Below the pieces are notes generated by a model. That model did not search any database. It saw only the letters and a program-made list of their open reading frames with translations, and was not told the DNA's origin. Source: Fragum whitleyi (Eukaryota; Mollusca; Bivalvia; Cardiida; Cardiidae). Taken from it: 64,000 nt of DNA. The DNA is taken from NCBI GenBank assembly GCA_948146395.1, contig OX411551.1, positions 51,170,997 to 51,234,996 of the forward strand, in the 5' to 3' direction. The first letter of the stretch is position 1, and each line of letters begins with the position of its first letter. This document shows, piece after piece, positions 35,903-46,000 of the stretch. Made by a program: the position numbers and the translations under genes.

Positions 35903-36629
35903 AGGTGTGTCCGTGATCTAGAGTTGTGACGTAAACCCCAGGATCGGAGTATCCCACTCGTGTTATAGAAATTTCCCTGATTAAAAATTATCGGGAACCC
36001 TCGTTCATTCTACGGATAGGCTGCAGCAATAATGGGGACATGGCAAAGAAAGGTAAGAATTAGGCATTTTGTAATTTGCTTACAAAACACAGTGTTTTAT
36101 CGCTTTTTGTTTTCAAATTTTAAGTTGCCATGAATATACCCATAGGTGATCGGAAAACATCTAAGGAAATTAGTTTTTCTTCATTCGTATTGATCGAAGA
36201 ATTGTACCTCCAGAAGTGGAATTATCTACATGTATAACATTGCTCATAATTACTTCACCTACGTCCGAGGTACTTTCCAGTTTACGGAAAATTCCGAGCG
36301 ATGTTCCGAATGGATTAAAATATCTCTTTCTTTCAGTATTCCATCGGATTATTTTATTGGGCAAAATGTTTATTAGCAGACTAGCCACTAAAGTTGTTCC
36401 ATGTATCAACTGACAACAAATATCTTGTTCTTCCTTTTTAGATTTTTTTGAAGATCATATTTCTAGTTATTTTTGCCGAGGATAGAGACGAACCTTTTTT
36501 CTTTCCTCGAGATCCTTACCAAGACTTATAATGCACTACAAAGAGACAGATGCAATGGAGTCTTACCACTGCTACCAAATTTTTCATCTGGGTGGACTGA
36601 GGCTTTGTCTTTAAAGAGCCCTACCCAAC

Positions 36630-36705
36630 GACGCAACCCGCCTCCTGTGGGAATTGAACCCTCAACCGTCCGATTACAAGTCTAGCACGCTTATCACTCA
36701 AAAAA
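36630..36705 (-). repeat. tRNA-like SINE head
   Basis: On the minus strand: GATAAGCGTGCTAGACTTGT then GAGGGTTCAATTCCCAC. Pol III box-like motifs are present but acceptor pairing is lacking. Otherwise 35903-37000 shows no feature I can support. Confidence 0.35.
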
Positions 36706-37000
36706 CGAGAAAGAGTCATTCTTAAAGGTTGCCATTCTTAATATCTGTACATTTGTTTCACCTCTTTTCAAGATTAAAGTTTTCATAAGTAATAAGCTTT
36801 TGTGGCTTGAATGGTGTTTTTGTCTAGCTTTCATACATGCTAATAAATTGGTACGAAATACGGATATGATAAGACGGAACTTGAATTCTAAAAAATGAAA
36901 TTCTAGATAAAATCGTTCTAAATTAGTAACTCCTCTGTTGTAAATTAAATTCATGCGCGAAAAGAAATTTTTATTGTTATAACAATGGTTTATAAACAGG

Positions 37001-37099
37001 AAACTCTTCACTGCAATATCCTAAACCAAAATCGAAAACAGTTTCGTCTCAATCAAAAACAACACCCAGTACAAAAACAACATCAATAGTTGATAATTT
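37001..37099 (+). pseudogene. Remnant Thr/Ser-rich exon cut by a MITE
   Basis: The acceptor region TTATAAACAG|GAAACTCTTCACTGCA aligns directly with TTATGAACAG|GGAACACTACAGTGCA at 54269, so the two exons are homologous. Read in phase 1, this gives a Ser/Thr/Lys-rich stretch (for example SKTTPSTKTTSIVDN). Where a GT donor should follow, the ACAGTTAA MITE begins at about 37100 and the frame reaches a TAG at the junction. The exon has therefore lost its donor and is probably skipped. Skipping would not change the frame because its neighbours are phase 1. Confidence 0.6.
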
Positions 37100-37518
37100 A
37101 TAGTTAACAACATCGTAAAATTGACATGCATCTCAATCAAAATCATTCTCACTAGCTATACGCTTCAATCATTCATTCCAAACACTCAATCAACCATTCA
37201 AAAACGCTACAAAGTCACTGAAAAGATGGAATCAACAACGTCAGTCAAAATAGGGGGGAAGATCGCGATTTCACTGATATAATTGAAATTGTTAACGTCT
37301 GATTGGTTATTGAAGAAATAGGAAGCTGTTTATAGAACGTGTATGCATATTTTATTAAAGGGAGGTAATAAACCTCGCTAATTTTGTTAATCCTGGATTA
37401 GATTGGATTACCTCTCTTTAATTTCACTAAATACCCGCTCATCACACTCACTCTAATCTCATCCTAAGACCATTCCAAACTCATTCATCTCGTCAATTTC
37501 ACGATGTTTTTTAACTGT
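37100..37518 (-). mobile_element. ACAGTTAA MITE, copy 5
   Basis: Begins ATAGTTAACAACATCGTAAA and ends CACGATGTTTTTTAACTGT, with the central GTTAATCCTGGATTAG hairpin shortened relative to other copies. It sits between the broken Thr-rich exon and the long mucin exon, whose acceptor is 47 bp further on. Confidence 0.75.
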
Positions 37519-37565
37519 AACGAATGCAAGAAGTTTTACAAACACATCTCTACCATCGATTCCAG

Positions 37566-38390
37566 GTAATTTGACAACAACAACAACTCCCTCCGAGACT
37601 ACAAGTACAACAACATCATCAACTATACAAACATCAACTACCTTCCAACCAACATCAACAATCGATACACCAATACTAAATAAAACTAAAATACCTACAG
37701 TTGATACAACTACTCCAGGTATAACAACAACATCAACAGTTCATACAACAACACCAAAAATAACAACATCGACAGTTGATACAACAACGCCAAGTATAGA
37801 AACAACACCAACAGCTGATACAACAACACTTAATATAACATTATCAACAGATGATACCACAACACAAAGTACAGCAAAAACATCAACAGTTGATACAACA
37901 ACACAAAGTACAGCAACAACATCAACAGTTGATACAACAACACAAAGTACAGCAACAACATCAACAGTTGATACAACAACACAAAGTACAGCAACAACAT
38001 TAACAGTTGATACAACAACACAAAGTACAGCAACAACATCAATAGTTGATACAACAACACAAAGTACAGCAACAACATCAACAGTTGATACAACAACACA
38101 AAGTACAGCAACAACATCAACAGTTGATACAACAACACAAAGTACAGCAACAACATCAACAGTTGATACAACAACACAAAGTACAGCAACAACATCAACA
38201 GTTGATACAACAATAATAAATTTAGCAACAAATTCAACAATCGATATAACATCAAACATAACAACGACATCTTCAGTTGATACAACAACCACAACAAATA
38301 TAGGTACAATTTCAACGGCTGATACAACTTCAAGTATAGCAACAATTGATATGTCTTCTACAACCATTGAAACAACAACGGAACTAATAG
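37566..38390 (+). CDS. Mucin-like exon with 13-residue tandem repeats
   Basis: An 825 bp phase 1-1 exon between GATTCCAG and the donor G|GTAAACA. It encodes 275 residues that are overwhelmingly Thr, Ser, Asp, Ile and Val. Positions about 37857-38207 hold nine tandem copies of TTQSTATTSTVDT (39 bp each); the central ones are almost identical at the DNA level, with single changes such as K, L and I. The flanks contain older, diverged variants (PKITTSTVDTTTPSIETT). Such Thr-rich arrays are O-glycosylated stalks in mucins and in extracellular receptors. No cysteine is present. The exon may vary in length between individuals because of the minisatellite. Antisense open frames across it are composition artefacts. 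Confidence 0.75.
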
Positions 38391-38822
38391 GTAAACATTT
38401 GGCACATTTCTATAGAATTAAGATCAGGTAATTTGGAAGGACTTTCCAAGCCTAGCTGTATTTCCCTCATGATATAATAATGGCCTATGCTATCCTTCGG
38501 CTCAATACGAAGTCAGCCGTCATGCGGACCAATGTTTCCTAAACATACACGCAAATTTATTTACACTAGGACGAAAAAACCTATAATGATTGTTTAAAGA
38601 ATAGATTGTTTAATTCGATTTTTACATTAATTTTTGTATGAAATGTCATCTGATTATATAAAAAATACCCCCTTTTTACGATGACCCTTCTTGTTTTGCG
38701 AAACACGACCGAAGATATCAGTAGCTTGTGTATCCTCTGTAGCAGCCCTGATTCGTTAATGTTGCATAATTTATGTATCCCGGCGTTTCTTTTTCGTCCT
38801 AGTATAGAAAAATTGAGTAAAT

Positions 38823-38896
38823 GATATTGAATGAGTGGTCATGGAATACAGAATTTATTAAACAAGTCATCTATAAACAGATATAAACGAGACTAG
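38823..38896 (+). repeat. Dispersed repeat, copy 2
   Basis: Matches 29944-30016 (GAATGAGTGGTCATGGAATA, AATTTATTAAACAAGTC, AAACAGATATAAACGAG). No ends or function recognisable. Confidence 0.55.
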
Positions 38897-38979
38897 GCCA
38901 AGTTTTCATCTGTTTTAGATGACGAGCTAAATTAATTCTGTATTTTATTAGCACAAATTTTATATTCTATATATAATAT

Positions 38980-40210
38980 TGTAATGAGCCAGCCCTCGGT
39001 GTTCGAGTTTTCTTATTTACTTTTGCTTCTTGAACTATTCGCATTCATTATACAGCTTTAAAACTGATTGTCATCTGCTTTCACCGATCTACATCGATAG
39101 TACGCTCATTACAAACTCGTTCTCTTACCTAAATTGCATTCTGTAACGCATAAGTAAGTCAGTAAAGTCCGTAATATTTTGTTTGAAAACTGTCACTCGA
39201 TGGAGGCCGCCATGTTTTGTTTACAGTCCGCGTTGCATGATGGGATCAGAATGATGACATCACGTGACGCGAACCTTTTACTCTTGTACTCTTATCGAGC
39301 GGCAGATTCAAAATAATTAAAGTCATTTTCCCTATTCTTAGGTATTTACAAACTTAATAATTCAGAGAATCGACTATGAGCATAATTATTACCTTTATCT
39401 CGCATCGTTTTTGAACTTTGTCGCTAAAACTTTTATGATTTGACTCAGAGATTTCTTCCAACAATTGTGTCGGAATATTTCTTCCAACATGACTGTCGGA
39501 AAATCTACTGTTTTCCCACACCTACTGAGTGACGTCATATTGTGTCGGCACGACGTCATATTGTGTCGGCATGCCCTATAAAAGCTAATGTTCCGACTTA
39601 AGTCAGGGACTCCACATTGATTTTTCTTTGGGTAGAACTCGCGTTATATTTAGTTTCTTATTTTTGGTTTTAAAATCAGTTGATTTATTTTAGCAATTTG
39701 TCTAAAGCTTAAAACTGTAAATTACGCATTTCTAGTATTTATTCTGAAGAATTAACATCTTGTATTTTATCATTTTCGGAATTTAAAGCTGAATTTATTT
39801 TAGTTGTTTTTTTTTTAACTTGGACTTTACTGACCACTGCTCACTCGCGATAAAGATTTAACCCTAAGGGAACTAAGTTAATTCTATTTTTAGTAACAAA
39901 AGTTCGCATTCTCTTTTAACCACTACGCTTGTTGATTTTGCTGATCATTTTGAGAGATTAATTTGATTTGATTATTTGTTAATTTGATTATTATGTAACT
40001 GGAATTTTATTTTGTTTAATTAAATCTAAACTGAAATTTATTTACGGTATTTGTCAAATTATTTAGTTCTGGAATTTAAGCATCCCATTTAGACTTTATA
40101 CTTTCTCGTGGAGTCCACCCAAACATTTTTAACCCTTACCGTCCTACACTAAGAGCTTGCTGCTGTACTTAAGAAGTTTGTGATCATCCAGTGACCGTTA
40201 GCACGTTACA
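38980..40210 (+). repeat. 5' LTR
   Basis: 1231 bp. It differs from the 3' LTR at two substitutions (G/T at 39531 region in GAGTGACGTC, and C/T in CATTCTCTTTT near 39912) and one T in a homopolymer near 39816. It contains the promoter elements listed separately. Confidence 0.95.
39207..39583 (+). promoter_or_regulatory. LTR promoter: YY1-like site, CRE pair, TATA box
   Basis: CCGCCATGTT at 39207 fits a YY1 site and CACGTGACG at about 39262 an E-box/CRE-like site. A 20 bp sequence GACGTCATATTGTGTCGGCA is repeated at 39531 and 39552; the first copy, with the preceding T, forms the full CRE palindrome TGACGTCA at 39530-39537. TATAAAA follows at 39577-39583. RNA should therefore start near 39605-39615, leaving about 600 bases of R-U5 leader in this LTR. 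Confidence 0.6.
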
Positions 40211-40221
40211 GCTAATTTTTA

Positions 40222-40239
40222 TGGTGTCAGAAGTGGGAT
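40222..40239 (+). other. Primer-binding site (tRNA-Leu)
   Basis: TGGTGTCAGAAGTGGGAT begins 11 bases after the 5' LTR and is complementary to the 3' end of a eukaryotic tRNA-Leu, including CCA. This is where minus-strand DNA synthesis would begin. Confidence 0.85.
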
Positions 40240-40292
40240 TCACTAGTCAACTAACCACACAGTGAATCCAGAGATACGAATTCACAGCCAGG

Positions 40293-41783
40293 ATGGGAAA
40301 GAAAAGGACCACAACAGAATCAGAGACAAGTTTACTGCCAACAGACATCCAGGGAGCTGACTTACAGAGTGGACCCAGACAGACAGAGGCAGATAACAGT
40401 ACAGCACAGCAAAGGACAACCATGGAGAGCGACCGACAAGGGGGAAAAGACCAGGCGGCAGGGGACAGACCACTTAGCCCTACCAATAAAGGAACACAGC
40501 CATACAGAGTTGACAACACTTTATCTGAACCAGGAAGGACTTTTGCTCCACGCCATTCAGGAAAACAGTTGTACTTCGATCAACGACCGATTGACAGCAA
40601 CTGCGTGCCAACATCAGACTTTGACCAGCGCCAGCCACACTCCTACTATCGAGCTAGGATAGACAGACACCAGATTTTGGATGAAATCCCAGAGTACTCC
40701 ATGAACAGACAGACTGTGGATCAACACACAGGTGTCCGTCAACATTTCACAGCGACAGGGGCTCAAGGCAGGGGCAGGGTACAAACAATGACACAGACTG
40801 ATGGGCCATGGGGAAGAGAACAATCACTGGAACAGCAAACAGGGACATGCAGAAATGCTGATTTTGACTTACCATTATCTCCAAATAACAGACAGACTCT
40901 CTACCATGATGAGTGGATACAGAGTAGCTCTCAACAATCCAATCAACAGCAAAGGCCACCTATACGCTTCCATGATGAGATGACAACCGTTCGACATCCA
41001 GAAGTTAAGTTACCACCCTATACCGGTAAAGAAGACTGGAACGTGTGGATCAGTCGGTTTGAAGTGATAGCAGAAAGATGTCACTGGGGGGAAGATGCTA
41101 TGATTGATAATCTTTTGCCTAGACTCCAAGGTCACGCTGGAGATTTTGTCTTCACACAGCTCCCAAGATGGAAGCTTAACAATTACAGACAGCTCAAGAC
41201 AGAACTAGATGCCCAATTCAAGAAGATTGAGACTCAGCAATCATTTGCAGCCAGGTTCAGCCGCAGACGACAGAACACTGACGAGACTGCGGAAGAATAC
41301 GCAGCTGAGTTGAAGAGGCTTTACTCCAGGGCTTATCGCAATCGAGACAATGAAGTCAGACAGGAAGACTTGGTTAGGCGATTTCTAGATGGCTTGAGAG
41401 ATGAGGAGGCAAGATTTGAAGTGGAGTTTCACAAGAACCCAGAAACTATTGATGAAGCTGTATATCATGTCGTCCGGTTCCTACAGATGAGACGAGGCAG
41501 AGACAGGGACCCATACAACGACAGAAAAATAAAGAGGTTCACTAGACAAGCATACGAACTAGACTCAGAGGATGACCTAACAGACACAGATATACAAGAT
41601 GAAGAAGAATACTTTGAGGCTAGAGTTTGCAGAGATAACCAAAAGCTGAGACCTAGACTACGGGATGATAGACAAAGAACTAAAGATGATAAGGAGCAAA
41701 CTCAGCCAGCTAAACCGCAGAATGATACTAATGCTGCAATACTAGAGGTTCTTACCAAGTTGGAGAAAATTGTAAACACATAG
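40293..41783 (+). CDS. gag: Retrotransposon Gag, up to an internal amber stop
   Basis: 496 codons from ATG 40293, the first ATG after the primer-binding site, to TAG 41781-41783. Residues 1-235 are polar and Gln/Arg-rich without a fold I recognise. Residues about 240-400 match the Ty3/Gypsy Gag capsid domain (PYTGKEDWNVWISRFEVIAE, then FSRRRQNTDETAEEYAAEL and LVRRFLDGL). Residues 410-496 are charged. The CCHC zinc knuckle expected in Gag comes only after the TAG, in the same frame. Gag forms the cytoplasmic particle that packages the RNA. Whether the amber codon is read through or is a recent mutation cannot be told from one copy. Confidence 0.9.
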   Translation: MGKKRTTTESETSLLPTDIQGADLQSGPRQTEADNSTAQQRTTMESDRQGGKDQAAGDRPLSPTNKGTQPYRVDNTLSEPGRTFAPRHSGKQLYFDQRPIDSNCVPTSDFDQRQPHSYYRARIDRHQILDEIPEYSMNRQTVDQHTGVRQHFTATGAQGRGRVQTMTQTDGPWGREQSLEQQTGTCRNADFDLPLSPNNRQTLYHDEWIQSSSQQSNQQQRPPIRFHDEMTTVRHPEVKLPPYTGKEDWNVWISRFEVIAERCHWGEDAMIDNLLPRLQGHAGDFVFTQLPRWKLNNYRQLKTELDAQFKKIETQQSFAARFSRRRQNTDETAEEYAAELKRLYSRAYRNRDNEVRQEDLVRRFLDGLRDEEARFEVEFHKNPETIDEAVYHVVRFLQMRRGRDRDPYNDRKIKRFTRQAYELDSEDDLTDTDIQDEEEYFEARVCRDNQKLRPRLRDDRQRTKDDKEQTQPAKPQNDTNAAILEVLTKLEKIVNT

Positions 41784-41936
41784 AGAAGACCACCCCCAAA
41801 AATGGATGGAAAGTGCTTTTTCTGCTCAGAAGAGGGTCACTTTATCAGGGATTGTCCACACCGAAACAAAGACAAGAAGAATAGTACAGAAACTACAGGT
41901 CCGCAAAGGAATAACACCAGTCATTTAAACTACTAG
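41784..41936 (+). CDS. Gag zinc-knuckle extension downstream of the amber codon
   Basis: The gag frame stays open for 50 more codons after the TAG and encodes one nucleocapsid-type knuckle at 41814-41855: C-x2-C-x4-H-x4-C (CFFCSEEGHFIRDC). It ends at TAG 41934-41936. The last codons contain the heptamer T TTA AAC. The preserved knuckle shows that this segment belonged to Gag. Confidence 0.75.
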   Translation, partial: RRPPPKMDGKCFFCSEEGHFIRDCPHRNKDKKNSTETTGPQRNNTSHLNY

Positions 41937-43075
41937 AGGCCGAACCTGAGGGTCAAGGTGAGGCCTGCTCTAACGTCAAGGATTACCAATCACCAGTTGG
42001 AGAAAATTTTATCAGAAAAAGACCCACAAACAGCTTGTATGTAAAAGGCTTTGTAGAAGGAACACAGTTGTTATTTACTACAGACACGGGGGCTACAAAG
42101 ACTGTCATTTCTAAACGAATCTATGAGAAGATTAACCAAGCAAGAAGACCCCACTTAAGAAAATCATCTAACCTTGTCAGTGCAAATGGAACCAAGATTA
42201 AGGAGATGGAAAAAGGTAACTTTGAGGTGAAACTTGGTCCTGTCAAGCTCAGCAAAGAGATCATCGTGGCAGAAATCGAAGATGATGGACTCCTAGGAAT
42301 GGATATTTTACAAAATGACCAGTCTGGGCCTGCTGATATAATCATGAGTAAGGGAGTCATCCACCTGAGGGGTCAAGAAATACCATGCATGAGCAACAAA
42401 TCGTGTGAAACAAGCAGAAAAGTAACAGCAGCTGATGACTTCACAGTTCCAGGGAAAAGTGAGGCCATAATAGATGTTTACGTAGAGCGCAAGGAAGAGG
42501 ATGAAATACATTTTACAAATGAGTTCCTCATTGAGCCAACTGACAACTTTAAGACAGCTTATCCATTACACATGGCTGCGTCACTTGTCGACAACCGGGA
42601 AAACACCACCTGCAAAATAAGACTCCTTAATCCCTTTGCACAGCCAGTGTCTATCAGACAAGACGCTGTATTGGGGCAAGCTGAGCCAGTGCTGGAACAA
42701 CCAGTCATACTAGCCGAAAGCGAATTCCACACATGCGAAGAAGAAAACACCAGCGTGAGAAGAATACAAGTTCAGAGTAGCAAGTTACCCAAGATAACTA
42801 GCGATAAAGAGGGAGACAGCCCAAGTACTACTATGGTGCCTGACCACCTGAAGGACCTTTTCCAAAGAGCTTCCAGCAATCTTGATGCTTCACAGAGAAA
42901 AGCTGTAGCCAATTTGCTAACCAAGTATCAGGATACATTTTCTAAAGATGAGTGGGACCTGGGATGTACTCACTTAACAGAGCACTCTATTGACACAGGG
43001 GATGCCACCCCCATTAAACAACGACCTAGAAGGGTGCCCCTAGCATATGCTGAGGAAGAAAAAAAAGGCTGTTGA
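41915..43075 (+). CDS. Protease and N-terminal part of RT (Pro frame)
   Basis: The frame has no stop from 41915 to TGA 43073-43075 and no good ATG near its beginning, consistent with entry by -1 frameshifting from gag. The aspartic protease active site is FTTDTGATKTVIS (Asp-Thr-Gly at 42083-42091), and GLLGMDIL about 70 residues later is the hydrophobic-Gly flap partner. The region after 42830 (DHLKDLFQRASSNLD..., HSIDTGDATPIKQRPRR) is the N-terminal lead-in to Gypsy RT. The frame breaks in an A8 run at 43059-43066, after which RT continues in the +1 frame. Confidence 0.85.
   Translation, partial: HQSFKLLEAEPEGQGEACSNVKDYQSPVGENFIRKRPTNSLYVKGFVEGTQLLFTTDTGATKTVISKRIYEKINQARRPHLRKSSNLVSANGTKIKEMEKGNFEVKLGPVKLSKEIIVAEIEDDGLLGMDILQNDQSGPADIIMSKGVIHLRGQEIPCMSNKSCETSRKVTAADDFTVPGKSEAIIDVYVERKEEDEIHFTNEFLIEPTDNFKTAYPLHMAASLVDNRENTTCKIRLLNPFAQPVSIRQDAVLGQAEPVLEQPVILAESEFHTCEEENTSVRRIQVQSSKLPKITSDKEGDSPSTTMVPDHLKDLFQRASSNLDASQRKAVANLLTKYQDTFSKDEWDLGCTHLTEHSIDTGDATPIKQRPRRVPLAYAEEEKKGC
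41924..41930 (+). promoter_or_regulatory. Candidate -1 ribosomal frameshift site TTTAAAC
   Basis: In gag phase the bases read T TTA AAC, an exact X XXY YYZ slippery heptamer, 3 bases before the gag-extension stop at 41934. The protease frame (-1 relative to gag) is open from 41915, so the overlap is only 22 bases and includes the heptamer. Slippage here would give Gag-Pro. I did not identify the downstream pseudoknot. Confidence 0.65.
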
Positions 43076-46000
43076 AAAGCTTTTAGAACAGAATGTTGCA
43101 AGAAAGAGTACATCACCTTGGCCATCCCCAATAGTGTTGGTTAAGAAGAAATCTGGAAGTATAAGACCCTGCATTGACTATAGAAAGGTCAATAAACTTG
43201 TCACTCCAGATGCATTTCCATTACCAAGAATTCAAGACTGCCTTGATGCTGTGTCTGGATCAACACTCTTCAGCACATTTGATTTGACAAGTGGTTACTT
43301 CCAGATCCCAATCAAAGAACAAGACATCCCAAAGACTGCTTTCGCATGCAAGTTCGGCCAATTTGAGATGACAAGGATGCCGTTTGGCCTTAACAACTCA
43401 GCCAGTACTTTCCAGCGAACCATGGAACTAGCCCTTCAGGGATTGCAGTGGGAGACCTGTATCATATATATTGATGACATAATCATCTTTGCAGGGGATA
43501 CAGAAGAACACCTACGGAGAGTGGAACAAGTGTTGAAGCGCTTGAAGGAGGCAGGACTGAAATTGAAGCCAGAGAAGTGCGAAATGATGCAGACAGAGGT
43601 TTCGTTTCTAGGACACGTTGTATCAGCAGAAGGAGTGAGGCCAAATCCAGTGAACATAGCGAAAATCTTAGAGTGGCCGAGGCCAAAGTCGGCAAGAGAA
43701 GTCAAGCAGTTTGTCGCCCTCTGCTCATACTTCAGGCGGTTCGTGAAAAATTTTGCAAAAGTTGCAAGACCCATGATAGACCTGACCAAGAAGGGAAAGC
43801 CATTTGAATGGAACATGAAATGTGAAGAGTCATTTGAAAGTTTGAAGACTGCCCTTACAAGCCCTGCCGTGATGAGTTATCCAGTGAATGATGGGGGAGA
43901 GTTCGTTCTAGACACTGACGCATCAGACTTCGCAATCGGAGCCGTACTATTTCAGGTGCAAGCAGGCGAAGAAAAGGTTGTCGCATATGCCAGCAGAGCA
44001 ATGAACAAGGCTGAACGAAATTACTGTATCACAGAAAAGGAATTGCTAGCAGTGCGGTACTTCATAGAGTACTTTAGACAATACTTACTTGGTCGAAAAT
44101 TTCTAGTTCGCACTGATCACCAAGCACTTGTGTGGCTATTCAGTCTTAAGGAACCACGCAGTAAGATAGCAAGGTGGATAGAAATTTTAGCACAGTATGA
44201 CTTCTCAGTTCAATATCGCCCCAGCTCGAAGCAGGGTCATTGTGATGCTTTGTCACGGTGTGACAACCCTTCTGACTGTAACTGTCCAGATGCTGATATG
44301 GCAGAACCCTTGAAATGCGGTCCATGTAAAAAGTGCACCAGGCGAGCTGAAATAATGGTGTTGGGAGGTAAGTTCAGTCATTCTCTATTTCCAGGTTGCA
44401 AGAGTAAAGACCAGGAAGCAGACCTCCAGCAACCCACGTCTAAAATAGATCAAGACTTGAGCATGATGCAGATTGGACCTAAGTTTCACATCAGCCAAAA
44501 GGACAAACCAGCACAAGGAGAACAGCTGCCATCTTCAAAAATGGAACTAGCCCAAGAACCGTCTCTAACAGTTACCAAGGTACTTGGTCCAGAAGGCCAA
44601 CAGCCAAACCAGAGTGCCAGAACACATGAACCCAAGGAGAGCCATGGTGAGGACCAACAGGCAGTCAACTCGGAACTAGAAGTCGAACAGAGGACGCTGG
44701 ATACCTCAAACATACGCTGTAGTGTAGATGAAAAGGCAAGGACAACAACAGAGATAGGCCTAGGCAGTAATGGTGTTGCATCTCCAGGTACTAGTGGACA
44801 AAGGCAAGACACATCTGCCAGCCGTAAACGGGTACCAGTGACCTGGATGTGGGAAGGTGGACTCAGCAAGGAAGACCTAAGAACAGAACAACAACAGGAC
44901 CAAGATATTTCGTACCTCTACAATAGCCTGACAAGACAAATTAGACCAGATTGGAGAGCCATGCAAACCCACAGCCCGGCAGCCCGACACTATTGGCTAC
45001 TATGGGATTCATTAGAGTTAAGAGACGGATTAATCTTCAAGAACTTTTCAAAAAAGAATGGTACAAACCAATATCTCCAATTTCTCCTACCAAGGACACT
45101 GAAGGATAAAGTTCTTCATCAAATGCATGACAGCATACTATCTGGGCATATGGGGGTTAAGAGGACAAAAGAGAAGACAGCTCAAAGGTTTTACTGGTAT
45201 GCAATGAAGGAAGACATACTCACCTATGTAAAAAGATGTCAGGTTTGTGCTGTCAACAAGAGACCACCAAAAGCTCCACGGGCCCCACTTGGTAACATTA
45301 AAGTAGGTGCACCATGGGACGTTGTAGCTGTTGACTATGTAGGACCACTACCACTGACCCCAAGAGGCCATAGATACATACTAGTCCTCACAGATCTATT
45401 TACTAAGTATGTGGAGGTGATGCCAGTGAAGGATCAGACTGCTGAGGAGTGCGCAAGACAAATGGTGAACCAGTTCATCGCACGCTGGGGATGTCCTATC
45501 ACAATCCACAGTGACCAGGGCCGTACTTTTGAAAGCGAGGTATTCAGACAGTTGTGTCGTCTCCTGCAGGTCCGTAAGTCAAGAACAACAGCAAGAAACC
45601 AAAAATGTAATGGTCAGTGCGAGCGGTTTAACAGAACACTGGTCAGCATGATCAGAGCATACCTCGTGGGAGAACAGACTGATTGGGATCTGCACCTGGG
45701 ATGTATCGCTGGAGCGTACCGTGCAACACCAAATGAAACCACCACACTATCCCCAAACATGATGACCCTGGGAAGGGAAATACGTATGCCTGGCGACCTG
45801 GTGTTTGGTTCAAAGAATGAAGATTTGGATCCAGAAAACCCGACGTATGGCCAGTATGTGGACAAAATTCGGACCAGGATGCAGTTGGCGCATGACCTTG
45901 CACGGAAACACCTGCAAGCCAAGGCTCAGCACAGAAAGGAAGCCTATGATGTTAAGCTTTCTTTCCAGGGATACCAAGTAGGTGATGTGGTATGGTACCT

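Noticed and set aside
37741..38367. Two long minus-strand open frames across the mucin exon
   Set aside because: They arise because the 39 bp repeat lacks stops on several frames. Their composition (VVSTVDVVAVLCVV repeats or Leu-rich) is repetitive, and the sense exon has clean phase-1 splice sites.
44486..44869. 127-codon minus-strand frame inside pol
   Set aside because: Antisense shadow of the RNase H-integrase linker, which has clear sense coding.
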